DNA of 64,000 bases from the NCBI GenBank assembly GCA_963711505.1, contig CAVQEJ010000001.1:930001-994000 (forward strand). Direction: 5' to 3'. The notes beneath the pieces are model-generated. The model ran no database searches. It was given only the letters and a program-made list of their open reading frames with translations, and was not told the DNA's origin. The position numbers and the translations under genes are program-made. The stretch comes from JAGWRA01 sp963711505. Lineage in GTDB: Bacteria; Acidobacteriota; Vicinamibacteria; Vicinamibacterales; CAVVIG01. This document shows, piece after piece, positions 1-9,632 of the stretch (position 1 is its first letter; every line of letters starts with the position of its first letter).

Positions 1-897
1 CCGGCATCCAGTCCGGCGACCGCATCGTGTCGGTCGACGGGCACGCCGTGACGACCTGGGATCAGTTCTACACGGCCGTCAGCACGCACACCGACCGCCA
101 GATTCCGATCGTGCTCCAGCGCGACGGGCAGACGATCGACGAAGGACGGTCACGCCCGAAGGGAAGAACGAGTTCCGAATCGGCGAGATCGGCGTCCTGC
201 CCGACGTGCACCCGACCATCCGGTCGGTGCTGGCCGGACAGCCGGCGGAGAAGGCCGGGCTGAAGGCGGGCGATGTCGTCGTGGCCGTCAACGGCCAGCA
301 CGATGACGTTCGCGCAGCAGCTGTCGCAGGCGATCGCCCCGCACGGCGGGGAGGCCGTGACGCTGACGATCGAGCGGGATCAGCACCCGCCAGGAGATCC
401 AGGTCACGCCGCACCAGGAAGGCAAGACCGCGCTGATCGGCGTCACGATCGGGGACGCCGTGAAGACGTTCAAGCCGGGGCCGATCGAGGCCGTCGGTCT
501 GAGCTTCAAGCGGAACTACGAGTACTCCATCCTGATCGGACAGACGGTGTGGGGGCTGGTGACCCGGCAGATCTCGGCGAAGCAGCTGATGGGGCCGGTC
601 GCCATCGCCCAGCTGTCGGGACAGTCGGCCGAGGCCGGTTGGGTCGCCCTGTTCGGCCTGATGGCGTCGATCAGCCTGAACCTCGGTCTGCTGAACCTGC
701 TGCCGATTCCGGTGCTGGACGGCGGCCACATCTTCATCATGGCGCTGGAGGGCATTGCCCGCCGCGACTTCAGCGTGCAGGTGAAGGAGAAGGTGCTGCT
801 CGCCGGCTTCGCCTTCCTGATGCTGCTGATGGTCATGGTGATCTACAACGACCTGACGCGGATCCCCTGGATCGACCGCTTCCTGCCGTTCAAGTAG
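1..897 (+). CDS. rseP: Site-2 protease RseP family, C-terminal part (cut by window start, frame-broken)
   Basis: Inner-membrane zinc metalloprotease that cleaves transmembrane anti-sigma factors and signal-peptide remnants. Only the C-terminal part is present. The first 150 bases encode the end of one PDZ domain (GIQSGDRIVSVDGHAVTTW). Bases 206-420 encode a second PDZ domain (AGLKAGDVVVAVNGQ), and 460-897 encode the C-terminal transmembrane region with the family motif LNLLPIPVLDGGHIF, which carries the third zinc-binding region (LDG). The HExxH helix lies upstream of the window. The reading frame changes three times (near 150, 300 and 400) while the protein stays recognisable, so these look like base-call errors. 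Family identity is firm from the LDG motif and the double PDZ arrangement. Confidence 0.9.
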
Positions 898-968
898 CGG
901 GCCCGCGCCCGGTGCCGGCCCGGTGCCGGCATCGGCGGCGGCAGGGCCGACGCCACCTCAAATACTGG

Positions 969-997
969 TTGACCGGCGGGCCCGACTCCGCGATTCT
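969..997 (+). promoter_or_regulatory. Weak sigma70-like promoter candidate before the secreted glycine-zipper gene
   Basis: TTGACC at 969-974 and GATTCT at 992-997 are separated by 17 bases. The -35 is good and the -10 is poor (3 of 6). It lies about 75 bases before the next start codon. The stretch before it (898-960) is a GC-rich spacer with the repeated word GGTGCCGGC. Confidence 0.25.
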
Positions 998-1071
998 GGA
1001 AAACGGGGCCGGCGCCCCATCCCGCTTCGAACATCCGCCGGTTGAGTTCAACGGAGCTTTGAGGTTCATCC

Positions 1072-2008
1072 ATGCGACGAGTGCTGTTCGCCGTTCCGTT
1101 CCTGCTCGCCCTCACGCTGGGCGTGCCTGCCACCGGATTCGTGGTGCCGGCGTCGGCCCAGAGTGCGTCCGGCGTGAGTGAAGCCGACATCCAGAAGCTC
1201 GAGACGAAGGTCGTCGAGATTCGCGGCGACATCGTCAAGCTGAGGGCGACCGATGCCGTGAAGGCCGACCGGATGATGGCGACGCTGGGGAACCTGCACG
1301 ACGACGTGACGTACCTGAAGGTGAAACTGCGCAAGGAAGGCCGCGTGTCGTTCCAGGAGTACCGGCGATCTGAACGGGCGCCTGGAGGACTTCCGCGCGA
1401 AGGTGCAGGCCGCACTCGCGCCGCCGCCGCCGCCCGAGCCGGCGAAGCCGAGCCGGCCGGCCGCTTCGAGCGACGTCGACCTGCCGGCGCCGCGCGTGCT
1501 GCGCGAGGTGCCGGTCGGGACGGAGCTCGATGCCCGGCTCCAGACGTCGCTCAGCTCCGAGACCGCCGCCGTCGAGGATCGCGTCGAGGCGACGACCGAG
1601 GTGGATCTGATTCGCGGCGACCGCGTGCTGATTCCGGCTGGCTCCGTCATGCGGGGCGTGGTGACGTCGGTGACGAAGGCGACGCGGACCGACCGCAAGG
1701 GGCAGCTGACGATCAGCTTCGATCGGATTACCGTCGGTGGCGTGACCTACCAGATGCACGGCGCCGTGACGGAGGCGAGCGAGGGCATCAAGGGTGAGAA
1801 GGCCAAGATCGGGACGGGCGCCGGCGTCGGCGCCATCATCGGCGGTCTCCTGGGGGGCTTCAAGGGGGCGCTGGCCGGCATCCTGATCGGCGGCGGCGGC
1901 ATGGTGGCCGCCACGCCCGGCAAGGACGTCGAACTGCCCGCCGGCACGATCCTGCGCGTCCGCATCGACTCACCGCTGACGGTGACCGACGGCGGGGGAC
2001 GACGCTGA
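1072..2008 (+). CDS. Secreted protein with coiled-coil N-terminus and glycine-zipper segment, function unknown
   Basis: Start ATG at 1072, preceded by GAGG eight bases upstream. Residues 1-30 form a signal peptide ending near PASAQ. A short predicted coiled coil follows (EADIQKLETKVVEIRGDIVK), then a proline-rich linker (PPPPPEPAKPSRP). Next is a beta-rich domain of about 110 residues beginning VLREVPVGTELDARLQTSL, containing a glycine-zipper stretch (GTGAGVGAIIGGLLGGFKG), and ending with a repeat of the same motif (ELPAGTILRVRIDSPL). The paired 'VP-x-GT-x-L' and 'LPAGT-x-L-R-V' strands resemble the TrbI/VirB10-like beta fold, but I cannot assign a role. One frame break near 1360 separates the coiled coil from the rest. 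It sits just after rseP and faces hemL. Confidence 0.75.
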
Positions 2009-2011
2009 CAG

Positions 2012-2137
2012 TGCGGAATTGAAGAAGTGGGAATTGAAGAATTGAAGAAGTCTGGTGGGTGAATTCCTGTCAACGATTCTTCAATTCCCGTCTTCAGCCC
2101 CTTTCTTCAATTCTTGAATTCTTCAATTCGTCAATTC
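2012..2137. repeat. Word array GAATTGAAGAA / TTCTTCAATTC between convergent genes
   Basis: Two opposed blocks: 2015-2050 repeats GAATTGAAGAA-like words and 2074-2137 repeats their reverse complement. The blocks can fold into a large A+T-rich hairpin between two convergent genes. The right block runs into the last codons and stop (TGA, 2133-2131) of hemL. Composition differs sharply from the GC-rich surroundings. Confidence 0.85.
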
Positions 2138-3430
2138 GTCGAGACTTCCCCCATCGCCTCCCGCGCCGCCTCGATCGTCCGGTCGATGTCGCGGCGCGTG
2201 TGGGCGGCCGAGAGGAACCAGCCTTCGAACTGTGACGGCGGCGGATAGACGCCGCGCGTCAGCATCCCCTGGAAGAAGCGGCCGTAGGCCGCCGTATCGC
2301 TCTTCAGCGCCGACTCGTAGTCGCGCACCGGCCGGTCGGTGAAGAACGGCGTCAGCACCGAGCCGAAGGCGTTGACCTGCAGCGCCACGCCGGCATCGCG
2401 TGCGGCGGCCGCCAGTCCGGTGGCCAGCCGCTCGCCGAGCGTGGCGAGCTGGCGATAGAGCTTCGGCTTGAGCCGCTCGAGGCTCCACAGCCCGGCGGTC
2501 ATGGCCAGCGGGTTCCCCGACAGCGTGCCCGCCTGATAGACGGGGCCCGCCGGGGCAATCAGCGCCATCAGGGCCGCCCGCCCGCCGTAGGCGCCGACCG
2601 GCAGGCCGCCGCCGATGATCTTCCCCAGGCAGGTCAGGTCGGGCTTCACGCCGACGACCGCCTGCGCGCCGCCCGCCGACGCGCGGAATCCCGAAATCAC
2701 CTCGTCGAAGATCAGCAGCATGCCGTGGGTGTTGCACAGCTTCCGCAGGCCGGCGAGGAACCCGTCGGCCGGCGGCACCACACCCATGTTGCCGGCGATC
2801 GGCTCGACGATGATGGCGGCGATGGCGCCGCGATGCTGCGTGCACAGCGCGCGGCAGCTGTCGAGATCGTTGTAGCGCGCGAGCAGCGTGTCGTTGACCG
2901 CGCCGGCGGGCACCCCGGGGCTGGTCGGGACGCCGAGCGTCAGCGCGCCCGATCCGGCCTGCACGAGGAACGGATCGCCGTGCCCGTGGTAGCACCCCTC
3001 GAACTTGATGATCTTCTCGCGGCCCGTGGCGGCTCGCGCGAGGCGCACGGCGCTCATCGCCGCCTCGGTGCCGGAGTTGACGAACCGGACCCGCTCGATC
3101 GACGGCATCAGCTTGCGGACCCGCTCGCCCAGCTCGACTTCGAGCGCGCGTCGGCGCGCCGTAGCTCGTGCCGCGCCGCGCGGTCGACGGTGAGCGCACG
3201 CACCAGGCCCTTCGGTGCGTGGCCGTGGATGAGCGGCCCCCACGACATCACGTAGTCGATGTAGCGGTTGCCGTCGACGTCGGTCAGCTGCGAGCCCGAG
3301 GCGCTGGCGACGAACAGCGGCGTGCCGCCGACCGCCTTGAACGCCCGGACGGGGCTGTCGACACCGCCCGGCAGGATCTCTGGGCGCGGGCGAAGAGCTT
3401 CGCGGATTTGCGGGTACGGAGACGAGGCAT
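2131..3430 (-). CDS. hemL: Glutamate-1-semialdehyde 2,1-aminomutase
   Basis: PLP enzyme converting glutamate-1-semialdehyde to 5-aminolevulinate in the C5 route of tetrapyrrole synthesis, cytosolic. Recognisable blocks are the N-terminus MPRLRTRKSAKLFARAQ, RFVNSGTEAAMSAVRLARA, the KFEGCYHGHGD block, LLIFDEVISGFR (Asp that binds the pyridine nitrogen) and CLGKIIGGGLPVGAYGG (PLP lysine). The length of about 430 residues is normal for the family. The start is ATG at 3430. Frame breaks near 3380 and 3160 split the first 90 residues over three frames; from there to the stop the frame is clean. It is the last gene of the haem operon and is preceded by a 280-base repeat-rich spacer. Confidence 0.95.
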
Positions 3431-3467
3431 GGGGGAAAGAAGCTCCATGAAGATGCAGGCGAGAAGG

Positions 3468-3713
3468 GTTCCACGGGTTCCACGGGTTCCGGGTTCCAGG
3501 GGTTCTGGGCTCCCGGAGTTCCGGTTCGAGTGGTTACCGGTTGCCGGCTCCGCGAGGTTCCCGCGCTCACTCGGCGCGCGGGAACGGATCGCCGGCTGCC
3601 ACGCTGGAACCGAACCAGCAGAACCAGGAACCGGGAACCGACGGAACCGGGAACCTGACGGAGACCAGAACCGCGGAACCCGGCGGAACCGGCGGAACCT
3701 CGGGAACCCTCTC
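3468..3713. repeat. Word array GGTTCC / GGAACC between hemB and hemL
   Basis: The spacer holds a left block (3468-3560) built from GGTTCCACGG, GGTTCCGGG and similar words, and a right block (3605-3712) built from the complementary GGAACCGG and GAACC words, so the two can pair. The whole region between hemB and hemL is made of it. The hemB reading frame runs into it without a stop, giving a meaningless tail (RFRRFRRVPRFW). Confidence 0.85.
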
Positions 3714-4709
3714 TTATTCAAGGCCCTTGCTGCCTCCCGCGCGTAGTACGTGATGATCATGTCGGCGCCGGCGCGGCGGATGGCCGTCAGGGCTTCCATC
3801 ATCGCGCGGGGCTCGTCGATCCAGCCGTTGCGGGCCGCCGCCTTCAGCATGCTGTACTCGCCGCTCACGTGGTAGGCCGCGGTCGGATAGCCGAACTCGG
3901 CCTTCACGCGCGCGATGACGTCGAGATACGTGAGGGCCGGCTTCACCATCACGATGTCGGCCCCCTCCTCGATGTCCTGTTCGACCTCGCGCAGCGCCTC
4001 CTCGACGTTCGCCGGATCCATCTGGTGCGTCCGCCGGTCGCCGAACTTCGGCGCCGAGTCGGCTGCGTCGCGGAACGGGCCGTAGAACGCCGACCAGTAC
4101 TTCGCCGCGTACGGACATCACGGCGGTCTGCGTGAAGCCCCGCTCGTCGAGCGCCTCGCGGATCGCGCCCACGCGGCCGTCCATCATGTCCGACGGCGCG
4201 ACGATGTTCGCGCCGGCTTCCGCGTGGGAGAGTGCCGCCCGCACGAGCTGCGCCACGGTCGGATCGTTCACGATGTCCTCGCCCTGGACGATGCCGCAGT
4301 GGCCGTGCGTCGTGTACTCGCACAGGCAGACATCGGTGATGACCACCGTGTCGGGCGACGCCTGCTTGATGGCGCGGATTGCCGACTGCACGGGCGCGTC
4401 CGCATCGTAGGCGGCCGAGCCGACGTCGTCCTTGTGCTCGGGCAGCCCGAACAGCAGCACCGCCGGCACGCCGTCGCCGCGCGCGGCCTCGGTCTCCTGC
4501 ACGGCCTCGTCCACCGAGAGCTGATACACGCCGGGCATGGACGGCACTTCGCGCCGGACGCCTTCGCCCTCGCAGACGAACAGCGGGTAGATGAACATCT
4601 CGGGCGACAGCCGCGTCTCGCGCACCAGCGCGCGGATGCCGGCCGACTGGCGGAGCCGCCGCTGGCGGCGCGCCAGGCGAAGCGTGGTGGGACGGGTGGT
4701 CACGGACAT
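3714..4709 (-). CDS. hemB: Porphobilinogen synthase (delta-aminolevulinic acid dehydratase)
   Basis: Condenses two 5-aminolevulinate molecules to porphobilinogen. Start ATG at 4709, with GGAG eight bases upstream. Visible are the zinc-type cysteine cluster DVCLCEYTTHGHCG (three Cys, so a zinc enzyme and not the Mg-only type), the first Schiff-base lysine in AAKYWSAFYGPFRDA, and the catalytic lysine in VMVKPALTYLD. A frame break near 4110 separates VMSVR from AAKYW. The protein should end near ITYYAREAARALN. There the continuing frame lacks a stop, and the adjacent frame ends at TAA (3714-3716), so one base is probably lost. It sits in the haem operon between cobA-hemD and hemL. Confidence 0.92.
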   Translation of the reverse strand: MSVTTRPTTLRLARRQRRLRQSAGIRALVRETRLSPEMFIYPLFVCEGEGVRREVPSMPGVYQLSVDEAVQETEAARGDGVPAVLLFGLPEHKDDVGSAAYDADAPVQSAIRAIKQASPDTVVITDVCLCEYTTHGHCGIVQGEDIVNDPTVAQLVRAALSHAEAGANIVAPSDMMDGRVGAIREALDERGFTQTAVMSVRGEVLVGVLRPVPRRSRLGAEVRRPADAPDGSGERRGGAARGRTGHRGGGRHRDGEAGPHVSRRHRAREGRVRLSDRGLPRERRVQHAEGGGPQRLDRRAPRDDGSPDGHPPRRRRHDHHVLRAGGSKGLE

Positions 4710-4724
4710 GGGGAGAACTCCTGT

Positions 4725-4855
4725 CGGCGATGGGCTATAGGCGATGGGCGGTAGGGCCGACCGCTCGCGGTCATGAAGAAGGCGAGGCGCGAGCACACGA
4801 GCACCGAGCCAGCCCTATCGCCCATCGCCCAAAGCCTATCGCCTGCCGGCGTCAG
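4725..4855. repeat. Word array GGCGATGGGC-TATAGG, inverted, between hemD and hemB
   Basis: Left block 4725-4756 repeats GGCGATGGGCTATAGGCGAT-type words. The right block 4812-4844 repeats the complement (CCTATCGCCCATCGCCC). A 55-base spacer lies between. The hemD stop codon (TAG, 4838-4836) lies inside a word of the right block, so the array defines the C-terminus of HemD. Confidence 0.85.
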
Positions 4856-6385
4856 ACGCATAGTGCGCCACGATCGCGTCGACGAGCGCCGGTACGGTGT
4901 AATCGGCCGGCATGATCGACGTCCGGATGTTGTACTGCGCCGCCGCGTCGGCCGTCACCGGCCCGATCGCCGCCACCAGCGTCGTCTGCAGCAGGTCCGC
5001 GGCCGGCTCGGCACCCACCATCTTCACGAAGCTCCGGACGGTGGAGGCGCTCGTGAAGGTGACGACGTCGATCTGGCGATCGAGCAGCATCCGGTAGATG
5101 TCGGGCGTACCGTCGGTCTCGGGTTCCACCATGACGGTCCGGTACGCCTTCACTTCCGTGACGTCGGCGCCCAGCCGGCGCAGCTCCGTGGCGAGCAGCT
5201 CGCGCGCGATGTCGGCGCGGGGCAGCAGCACGCGGGCGCCTTCGAGGACGCCGGTGGCGGCCAGCGCCTCGACGACCGCCTCGGCCCGATATTCGTCCGG
5301 GACGAGATCGACCTTCAGGCCGAGCCGCGCGAGCCGCTCCGCCGTCGCCGGGCCGATCGCGCAGAGCCGCACGCCCTTCAGATCCCGCAGGTCGCCAGGG
5401 CGCCGCCGAGCAGCCGCTCGAAGAAGGCCTCGACGCCGTTCACGCTGGTGAAGACGATCCAGGTGAACGTGCGCCGCCTGCCGGCAGGCTTCGTCCAGCG
5501 GCCTCGAGGTCCTCGGGAGGCTCGATGCGGATGAGCGGCACTTCAATCGCCTCCGCGCCCAGGCTCTCCAGCCGGTCGACGAGCTCGGCGGCCTGCCCGC
5601 GCGGCCGCGTCACGGCGATCCGCCGGCCGAACAGCGGCCGCTCGTCGAACCAGCGCAGCGTACGCCCGCAGGCCGACGACGCGCCCGACGATGAGCATGG
5701 CGGCGCGATGATGGCCGGGCTGCTTCACGGCTTCGGCGATTTCGGCGAGCGTGCCCTGCACGGTCTGCTGGGCGGGCGAGGTGCCGCCGTAGACGAGCGC
5801 TGCGCTCTCGTCGGGCGGGCGGCCGTGAGTGAGGAGCGCGTCGATCATGGCCGGCAGCGCATGGGGACCCGCGTAGCAGACGAGCGAACCCTCCAGCCGC
5901 GCCAGGCTCTGCCAGTTCACTTCGGGCGGCTTGCGGCCTTCGTCCTCGTGGCCGCGGATCAGCGTCACCGTGTCGCCGCCGCCGGGGTGGCTCAGCGGAA
6001 TGCCCGCGTACGCCGCCACGCCGATGGCGGCCGGCACGCCCGGCACGATCTCGAAGCCGATCCCCTGCTCGTGGAGGAACAGCGCCTCTTCGCCGGCCAT
6101 GCCGAAGACGAAGGGGTCGCCCCATTTCAGCCGGGCCACCACCTTGCCCTCGCGGGCCTTCTCGATGATGAGGAAGGCGATGGCGTCCTGGTCGAGCGGC
6201 TGCGGGGCGGTGAGGCCGACGTCGATCAGCTCCGCGCCGGCGCGGGCCTGGCGCAGCAGGCGCGGGTGCACGAGGTGATCGTGCAGCACGACGTCGGCCT
6301 GCTGCAGACAGGTCAGCCCCCGCACTGTGATGAGATCCGGCGCGCCCGGCCCGGTCCCGATCAGGTAGACCTGGACGCGCGTCAC
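4836..6385 (-). CDS. cobA-hemD: Fused uroporphyrinogen-III C-methyltransferase / uroporphyrinogen-III synthase
   Basis: The N-terminal 240 residues are an SAM-dependent uroporphyrinogen-III methyltransferase: VYLIGTGPGAPDLITVRG, LKWGDPFVFGMAGEE, GFEIVPGVPAAIGVAAYAGIP and CYAGPHALPAMI. The C-terminal part, from about GRRIAVTRPRGQAAELVDRL, is uroporphyrinogen-III synthase, with VRLCAIGPATAERLARLGL and DVVTFTSASTVRSF. The fusion makes uroporphyrinogen III and diverts some to precorrin-2/sirohaem. Such fusions are known in several phyla. Frame breaks near 5660, 5500 and 5400 lie in the linker and the first synthase half, so the fusion is inferred from continuity and spacing. The start is GTG at 6385, overlapping the intended hemC stop as GTGA. 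Confidence 0.88.
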
Positions 6386-7357
6386 GGCTGCAGCCCCTCG
6401 ACCGCGCCCTGGGCGCTGGCGCACGTCGGCCAGGATCTCCTCGGCGCCGTCGGCCACGAGGGCCGCGGCCACCCGTTCTCCAAGGCCCGCGGGATCGGTC
6501 AACGGGCCGCGCGCCCGCTGGCGGACCGCACGGCTGCCATCGAGCGACAGCACGACGCCGCGCAGATCGAGCTGGCCGTCCTCCACGTGGGCCAGCGCAC
6601 CCAGCGGCATCTGGCAGCCGCCGCCGAGCGCCGTCACCAGCGCCCGCTCCGCTACGAACGCCCGGGCCGCCGCCTCGTCGTCGATGCGGGCCACGGCCGT
6701 CCGCGCGTGCCTCGTCGTCGGCGCGGATTTCGACGGCGATGATCCCCTGACCCGGCGCCGGCAGGCAGGCGCTCGCCGGAATCGTCAGTGACACGCGGGC
6801 CCCGAAGCCGAGGCGGTACAGGCCGGCCGCCGCCAGGACGATGGCGTCGTGCTGGCCGTCGTCGAGCTTGCGAAGGCGGGTGTCGAGGTTGCCGCGGATG
6901 TCGGCGAAGCGGGCGCCGGGCATCAGCCGCCGGAGCTGCGCCACGCGCCGGACGCTGCCGGTACCGATCCGCGGGGCCGCGCCCACGGCCGCGAGCAGCT
7001 CGTCGAGCTGCCGCGGGGCGGCGGCCGTCCCCTCGGGCAGCACGAAGGCGTCGCGCGGATCCTCGCGCGGCAGCACGGCGCCGATCGTCAGGCCGTCGGG
7101 CAGGACGGCCGGCAGGTCCTTGCTGCTGTGGACGGCGAGATCGATCGTGCCCGAGGCGAGCGCCTCTTCGATTTCCTTCACGAACAGCCGTTTGCCCCGA
7201 TCTCGGAGAGCGGGGCGTTCTGCACGCGGTCGCCGGTCGTGCGGATGACGACAATCTCGCACGAGGGCCCGCCTGCCTCGGCGATGCGCGCGGCCACCGT
7301 GCGCGCCTGGTACATCGCGAGCTGGCTGCCGCGGGTGCCGAGACGCAGGTTACTCAC
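6382..7357 (-). CDS. hemC: Hydroxymethylbilane synthase (porphobilinogen deaminase)
   Basis: Polymerises four porphobilinogens to hydroxymethylbilane using a covalent dipyrromethane cofactor. Blocks in order: LRLGTRGSQLAMYQARTVA, VVIRTTGDRVQNAPLSEIG, DLAVHSSKDLPAVLPDGLTI, GTGSVRRVAQLRRLMP, FADIRGNLDTRLRKLDDG and LPAPGQGIIAVEIR. The cofactor-binding cysteine is in GGGCQMPLGA. The start is GTG at 7357, overlapping the hemA stop as GTGA. Frame breaks near 7200, 6705 and 6425. After the last one the frame runs straight into cobA, but the neighbouring frame ends VEGLQP and then TGA over the cobA GTG. I take the apparent hemC-cobA fusion as an indel artefact. Confidence 0.92.
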
Positions 7358-8713
7358 TGTCCGGTTCTCCGTGATCGCGGCACGGCGTGCCGTTCGTTCC
7401 GGCGGACGCGGTAGCGCCGGCCGGTGTGGACGGCGTCGGCGTCCTCGTCGTTGAGGTCGAACAGCCGGGTGACGGCGTCGGCGTAGAGCGTCATCGTGTC
7501 GGAGTCGGGCAGGGCCTTGAGCTGCTCGGTCGGCCGGATCAGCAGCTTCTCGATGAGCAGCCGGGTAATCTCGTCGACGCGCGCGCGGGCTTCCGGCGGC
7601 AGGCCGCTCAGCTTCGGTTCCAGCCGCTGCAGCTCGGCCTGGCGGATCGCCTCGAAGCGCTGGCGCAGCGCGACGACCGTCGGCACCGCGCTCCGCGCGC
7701 GGAACCAGGCGGAGAACTTCTCGACCTCCTCGTCGACGATCGCGTTCGCACTGTCCACCTCCGACGACCGCCGCGACAGGTTCTCCTGGACGATGGCCTG
7801 CAGGTCGTCGATGTTGTACAGGAAGACCTGGGCGATGTCGCCGGCCGCCGGATCGACGTCGCGCGGCAGGGCGATGTCGATGATGAACAGCGGGCGGCGC
7901 CGGCCGGCGCCGGTGGCCTCGGCGATGCGGGCCCGGTCGAGGATCGGCCTCGGCGCGCCGGTCGCCGACGACGACGATATCGGCACGGGCCAGCTCGTCC
8001 GACAGCGCGTCCCACGGCACCGGCACCGAGTCGGCGATTTCGGCGGCCAGCGCCTCGGCGTGCGCGGCGGTCCGGCTCATGATGACCATCTCCTCGATGC
8101 CCTGCGCCTTCAGGTGCACGGCCGTGAGCTTGCCCATCTCGCCGGCGCCGATGACGAGCACGCGCCGGCCCTGCAGCCGGCCGAAGATCTTCTTGGCCAG
8201 CGAGACGGCCGCGTAGCTCACCGAGACGGCGCCTTCCGCCAGGCCGGTCTCGGCCCGCACGCGCTTGCCGACGGCGAACGAGGAGTGGAACAGGCGGGTC
8301 AGCAGCGGGCCCGCCGCGGCCTGATCGCCGGCCACCGAGAAGGCGTCCTTCACCTGGCCGAGGATCTGCGGCTCGCCGACGACGAGCGAGTCGAGGCCGG
8401 CGGCCACCCGGAACAGGTGCTGGACCGCGTCGGCGTCCACCTTGTCGTAGAGGTGCGGGCTCAGGGCCTGGGGCGGCACGTCGTGGAAGTCGCTGATGAA
8501 GGCGGCCAGCTCGCGCCTGGTCCGCTCGGCGCTGTCGCACGCGACGTAGATCTCCGCGCGGTTGCACGTCGACAGCACGACCGCCTCGCGCCCGATGCGG
8601 CGGGTCGTCAGGTCGTGCAGCGCCTGGTCCAGGCCGCGCGACGAGAAATCGAGACGTTCGCGGATGTCGATCGGAGCCGTCCGGTGGCTCACGCCGACGA
8701 GCAGGATCTGCAT
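7354..8713 (-). CDS. hemA: Glutamyl-tRNA reductase
   Basis: NADPH-dependent reduction of glutamyl-tRNA(Glu) to glutamate-1-semialdehyde, the committed step of the C5 pathway. Start ATG at 8713 (MQILLVGVSHRTAPIDIRER). The catalytic cysteine is residue 50 in VVLSTCNRAEIY. Next come GLDSLVVGEPQILGQVK, the NADPH-binding glycine motif VLVIGAGEMGKLTAVHLK near residue 190, and the C-terminal helical dimerisation region with FLYNIDDLQAIVQENL. A frame break near 7965 falls between ARADIVV and TGAPRPILDR. The stop overlaps the hemC start by four bases. With hemL and hemB in the same operon, this organism makes 5-aminolevulinate from glutamate. Confidence 0.95.
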
Positions 8714-8765
8714 GCGCTCAAAGTGGTCGTCCGCCGGCCGCGCGCCGGCCGCGGCCCGGTCGTCA

Positions 8766-9590
8766 TCAGAAGTTGTGGCTCTTGGTCAGGTAGAAGCTGA
8801 TCCCCACCAGGTTCAGCAGGACGATCCCGAACCCGATGATCGAGAGCCACGCCGTGCGGCGGCCCCGCCAGCTGGCGAGCCGCATCGCCACCATCTCGAA
8901 CGAGTACACCGCCCAGCTGATCAGGGCGACGAAGATCTTCGGATCGCCGAGCGACATCGCCTGCACGCGCGGATCGTGCGGGTCGATGATGCGCGCCTGT
9001 TCGACCCAGATCACGCCCACGATCAGCCCGATCGTCAGGAAGATCCAGCCGACGACGATCGCCCGTCGGTTCATCACGTCGAGTACCTGCAGCGACGGCA
9101 GCCGGGCGTAGAAGACGCCGAGTTGTTTCGCCTTGATCTCCTTGAACAGCAGCACGTACGTCAGGCCGATCACGCAGGCGAGCGCCAGACTCGCGTACCC
9201 GAAGAGCAGCGACGAGACGTGCACGCCGAACCACGGGCTCTGCAGCACCGCCGCCCTGTCCTCGATGCCCGGGTCGACGGCCGGAATCACCTGCAGCGCG
9301 ACGATGAGCGGCAGGATGAAGACCCCCATCGCCCGCTCGTCGGTCGTCATCTCCATGTAGAGGTAGGCCAGCGCCAGCAGCCAGACGAACGTCGAGATGG
9401 CCGGCGTCGCTCCGGCCACCGGGATGTGCCCGCTCTGGACGGTCTGCATGCCGATGATGAACGTGTGCGTGAGCGCCCCCGCCACCAGCAGCGTCGTGGC
9501 CGCGCGCCCGGCGGCCGCATCGCGCCGCGCGAAGTGCAGCGCGTAGGCCACGAGCGCCCCGGCGTAGAGGACCAGCGGAACGGTGTTCAT
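8766..9590 (-). CDS. CcsA/HemX-type cytochrome c biogenesis membrane protein
   Basis: Integral membrane protein of 274 residues with about eight hydrophobic segments. A conserved histidine lies in SPWFGVHVSSLLFGYASLA, and another near ALTHTFIIGMQTVQSGHIPV. It matches the CcsA/HemX family, found either as the haem-handling subunit of cytochrome c maturation system II or as HemX next to hemA. The tryptophan-rich WWD loop expected in a true CcsA is not evident, so a HemX-like role affecting glutamyl-tRNA reductase or haem handling is at least as likely. ATG at 9590; 52 bases separate it from hemA downstream. An octahaem cytochrome close by shows that the host makes c-type haem proteins. Confidence 0.82.
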   Translation of the reverse strand: MNTVPLVLYAGALVAYALHFARRDAAAGRAATTLLVAGALTHTFIIGMQTVQSGHIPVAGATPAISTFVWLLALAYLYMEMTTDERAMGVFILPLIVALQVIPAVDPGIEDRAAVLQSPWFGVHVSSLLFGYASLALACVIGLTYVLLFKEIKAKQLGVFYARLPSLQVLDVMNRRAIVVGWIFLTIGLIVGVIWVEQARIIDPHDPRVQAMSLGDPKIFVALISWAVYSFEMVAMRLASWRGRRTAWLSIIGFGIVLLNLVGISFYLTKSHNF

Positions 9591-9632
9591 CCTCGGTTCA
9601 TCCCCGAATCGGCACGCCGACGCGCGCGCCCG

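Noticed and set aside
3284..4021. HemB extended by about 150 residues up to the hemL start
   Set aside because: The extra residues are encoded by a non-coding word array and by the hemL start itself; an off-frame stop lies at the normal HemB length.
6382..6430. A true hemC-cobA-hemD triple fusion
   Set aside because: The neighbouring frame gives a normal HemC ending (VEGLQP) with TGA overlapping the cobA GTG, as at the hemA-hemC junction; one lost or gained base explains the read-through.
7354..8713. Programmed frameshifting in hemA and other genes
   Set aside because: Breaks are at different positions and in all directions, without slippery heptamers or downstream pseudoknots that I could see, and affect about half of all genes.
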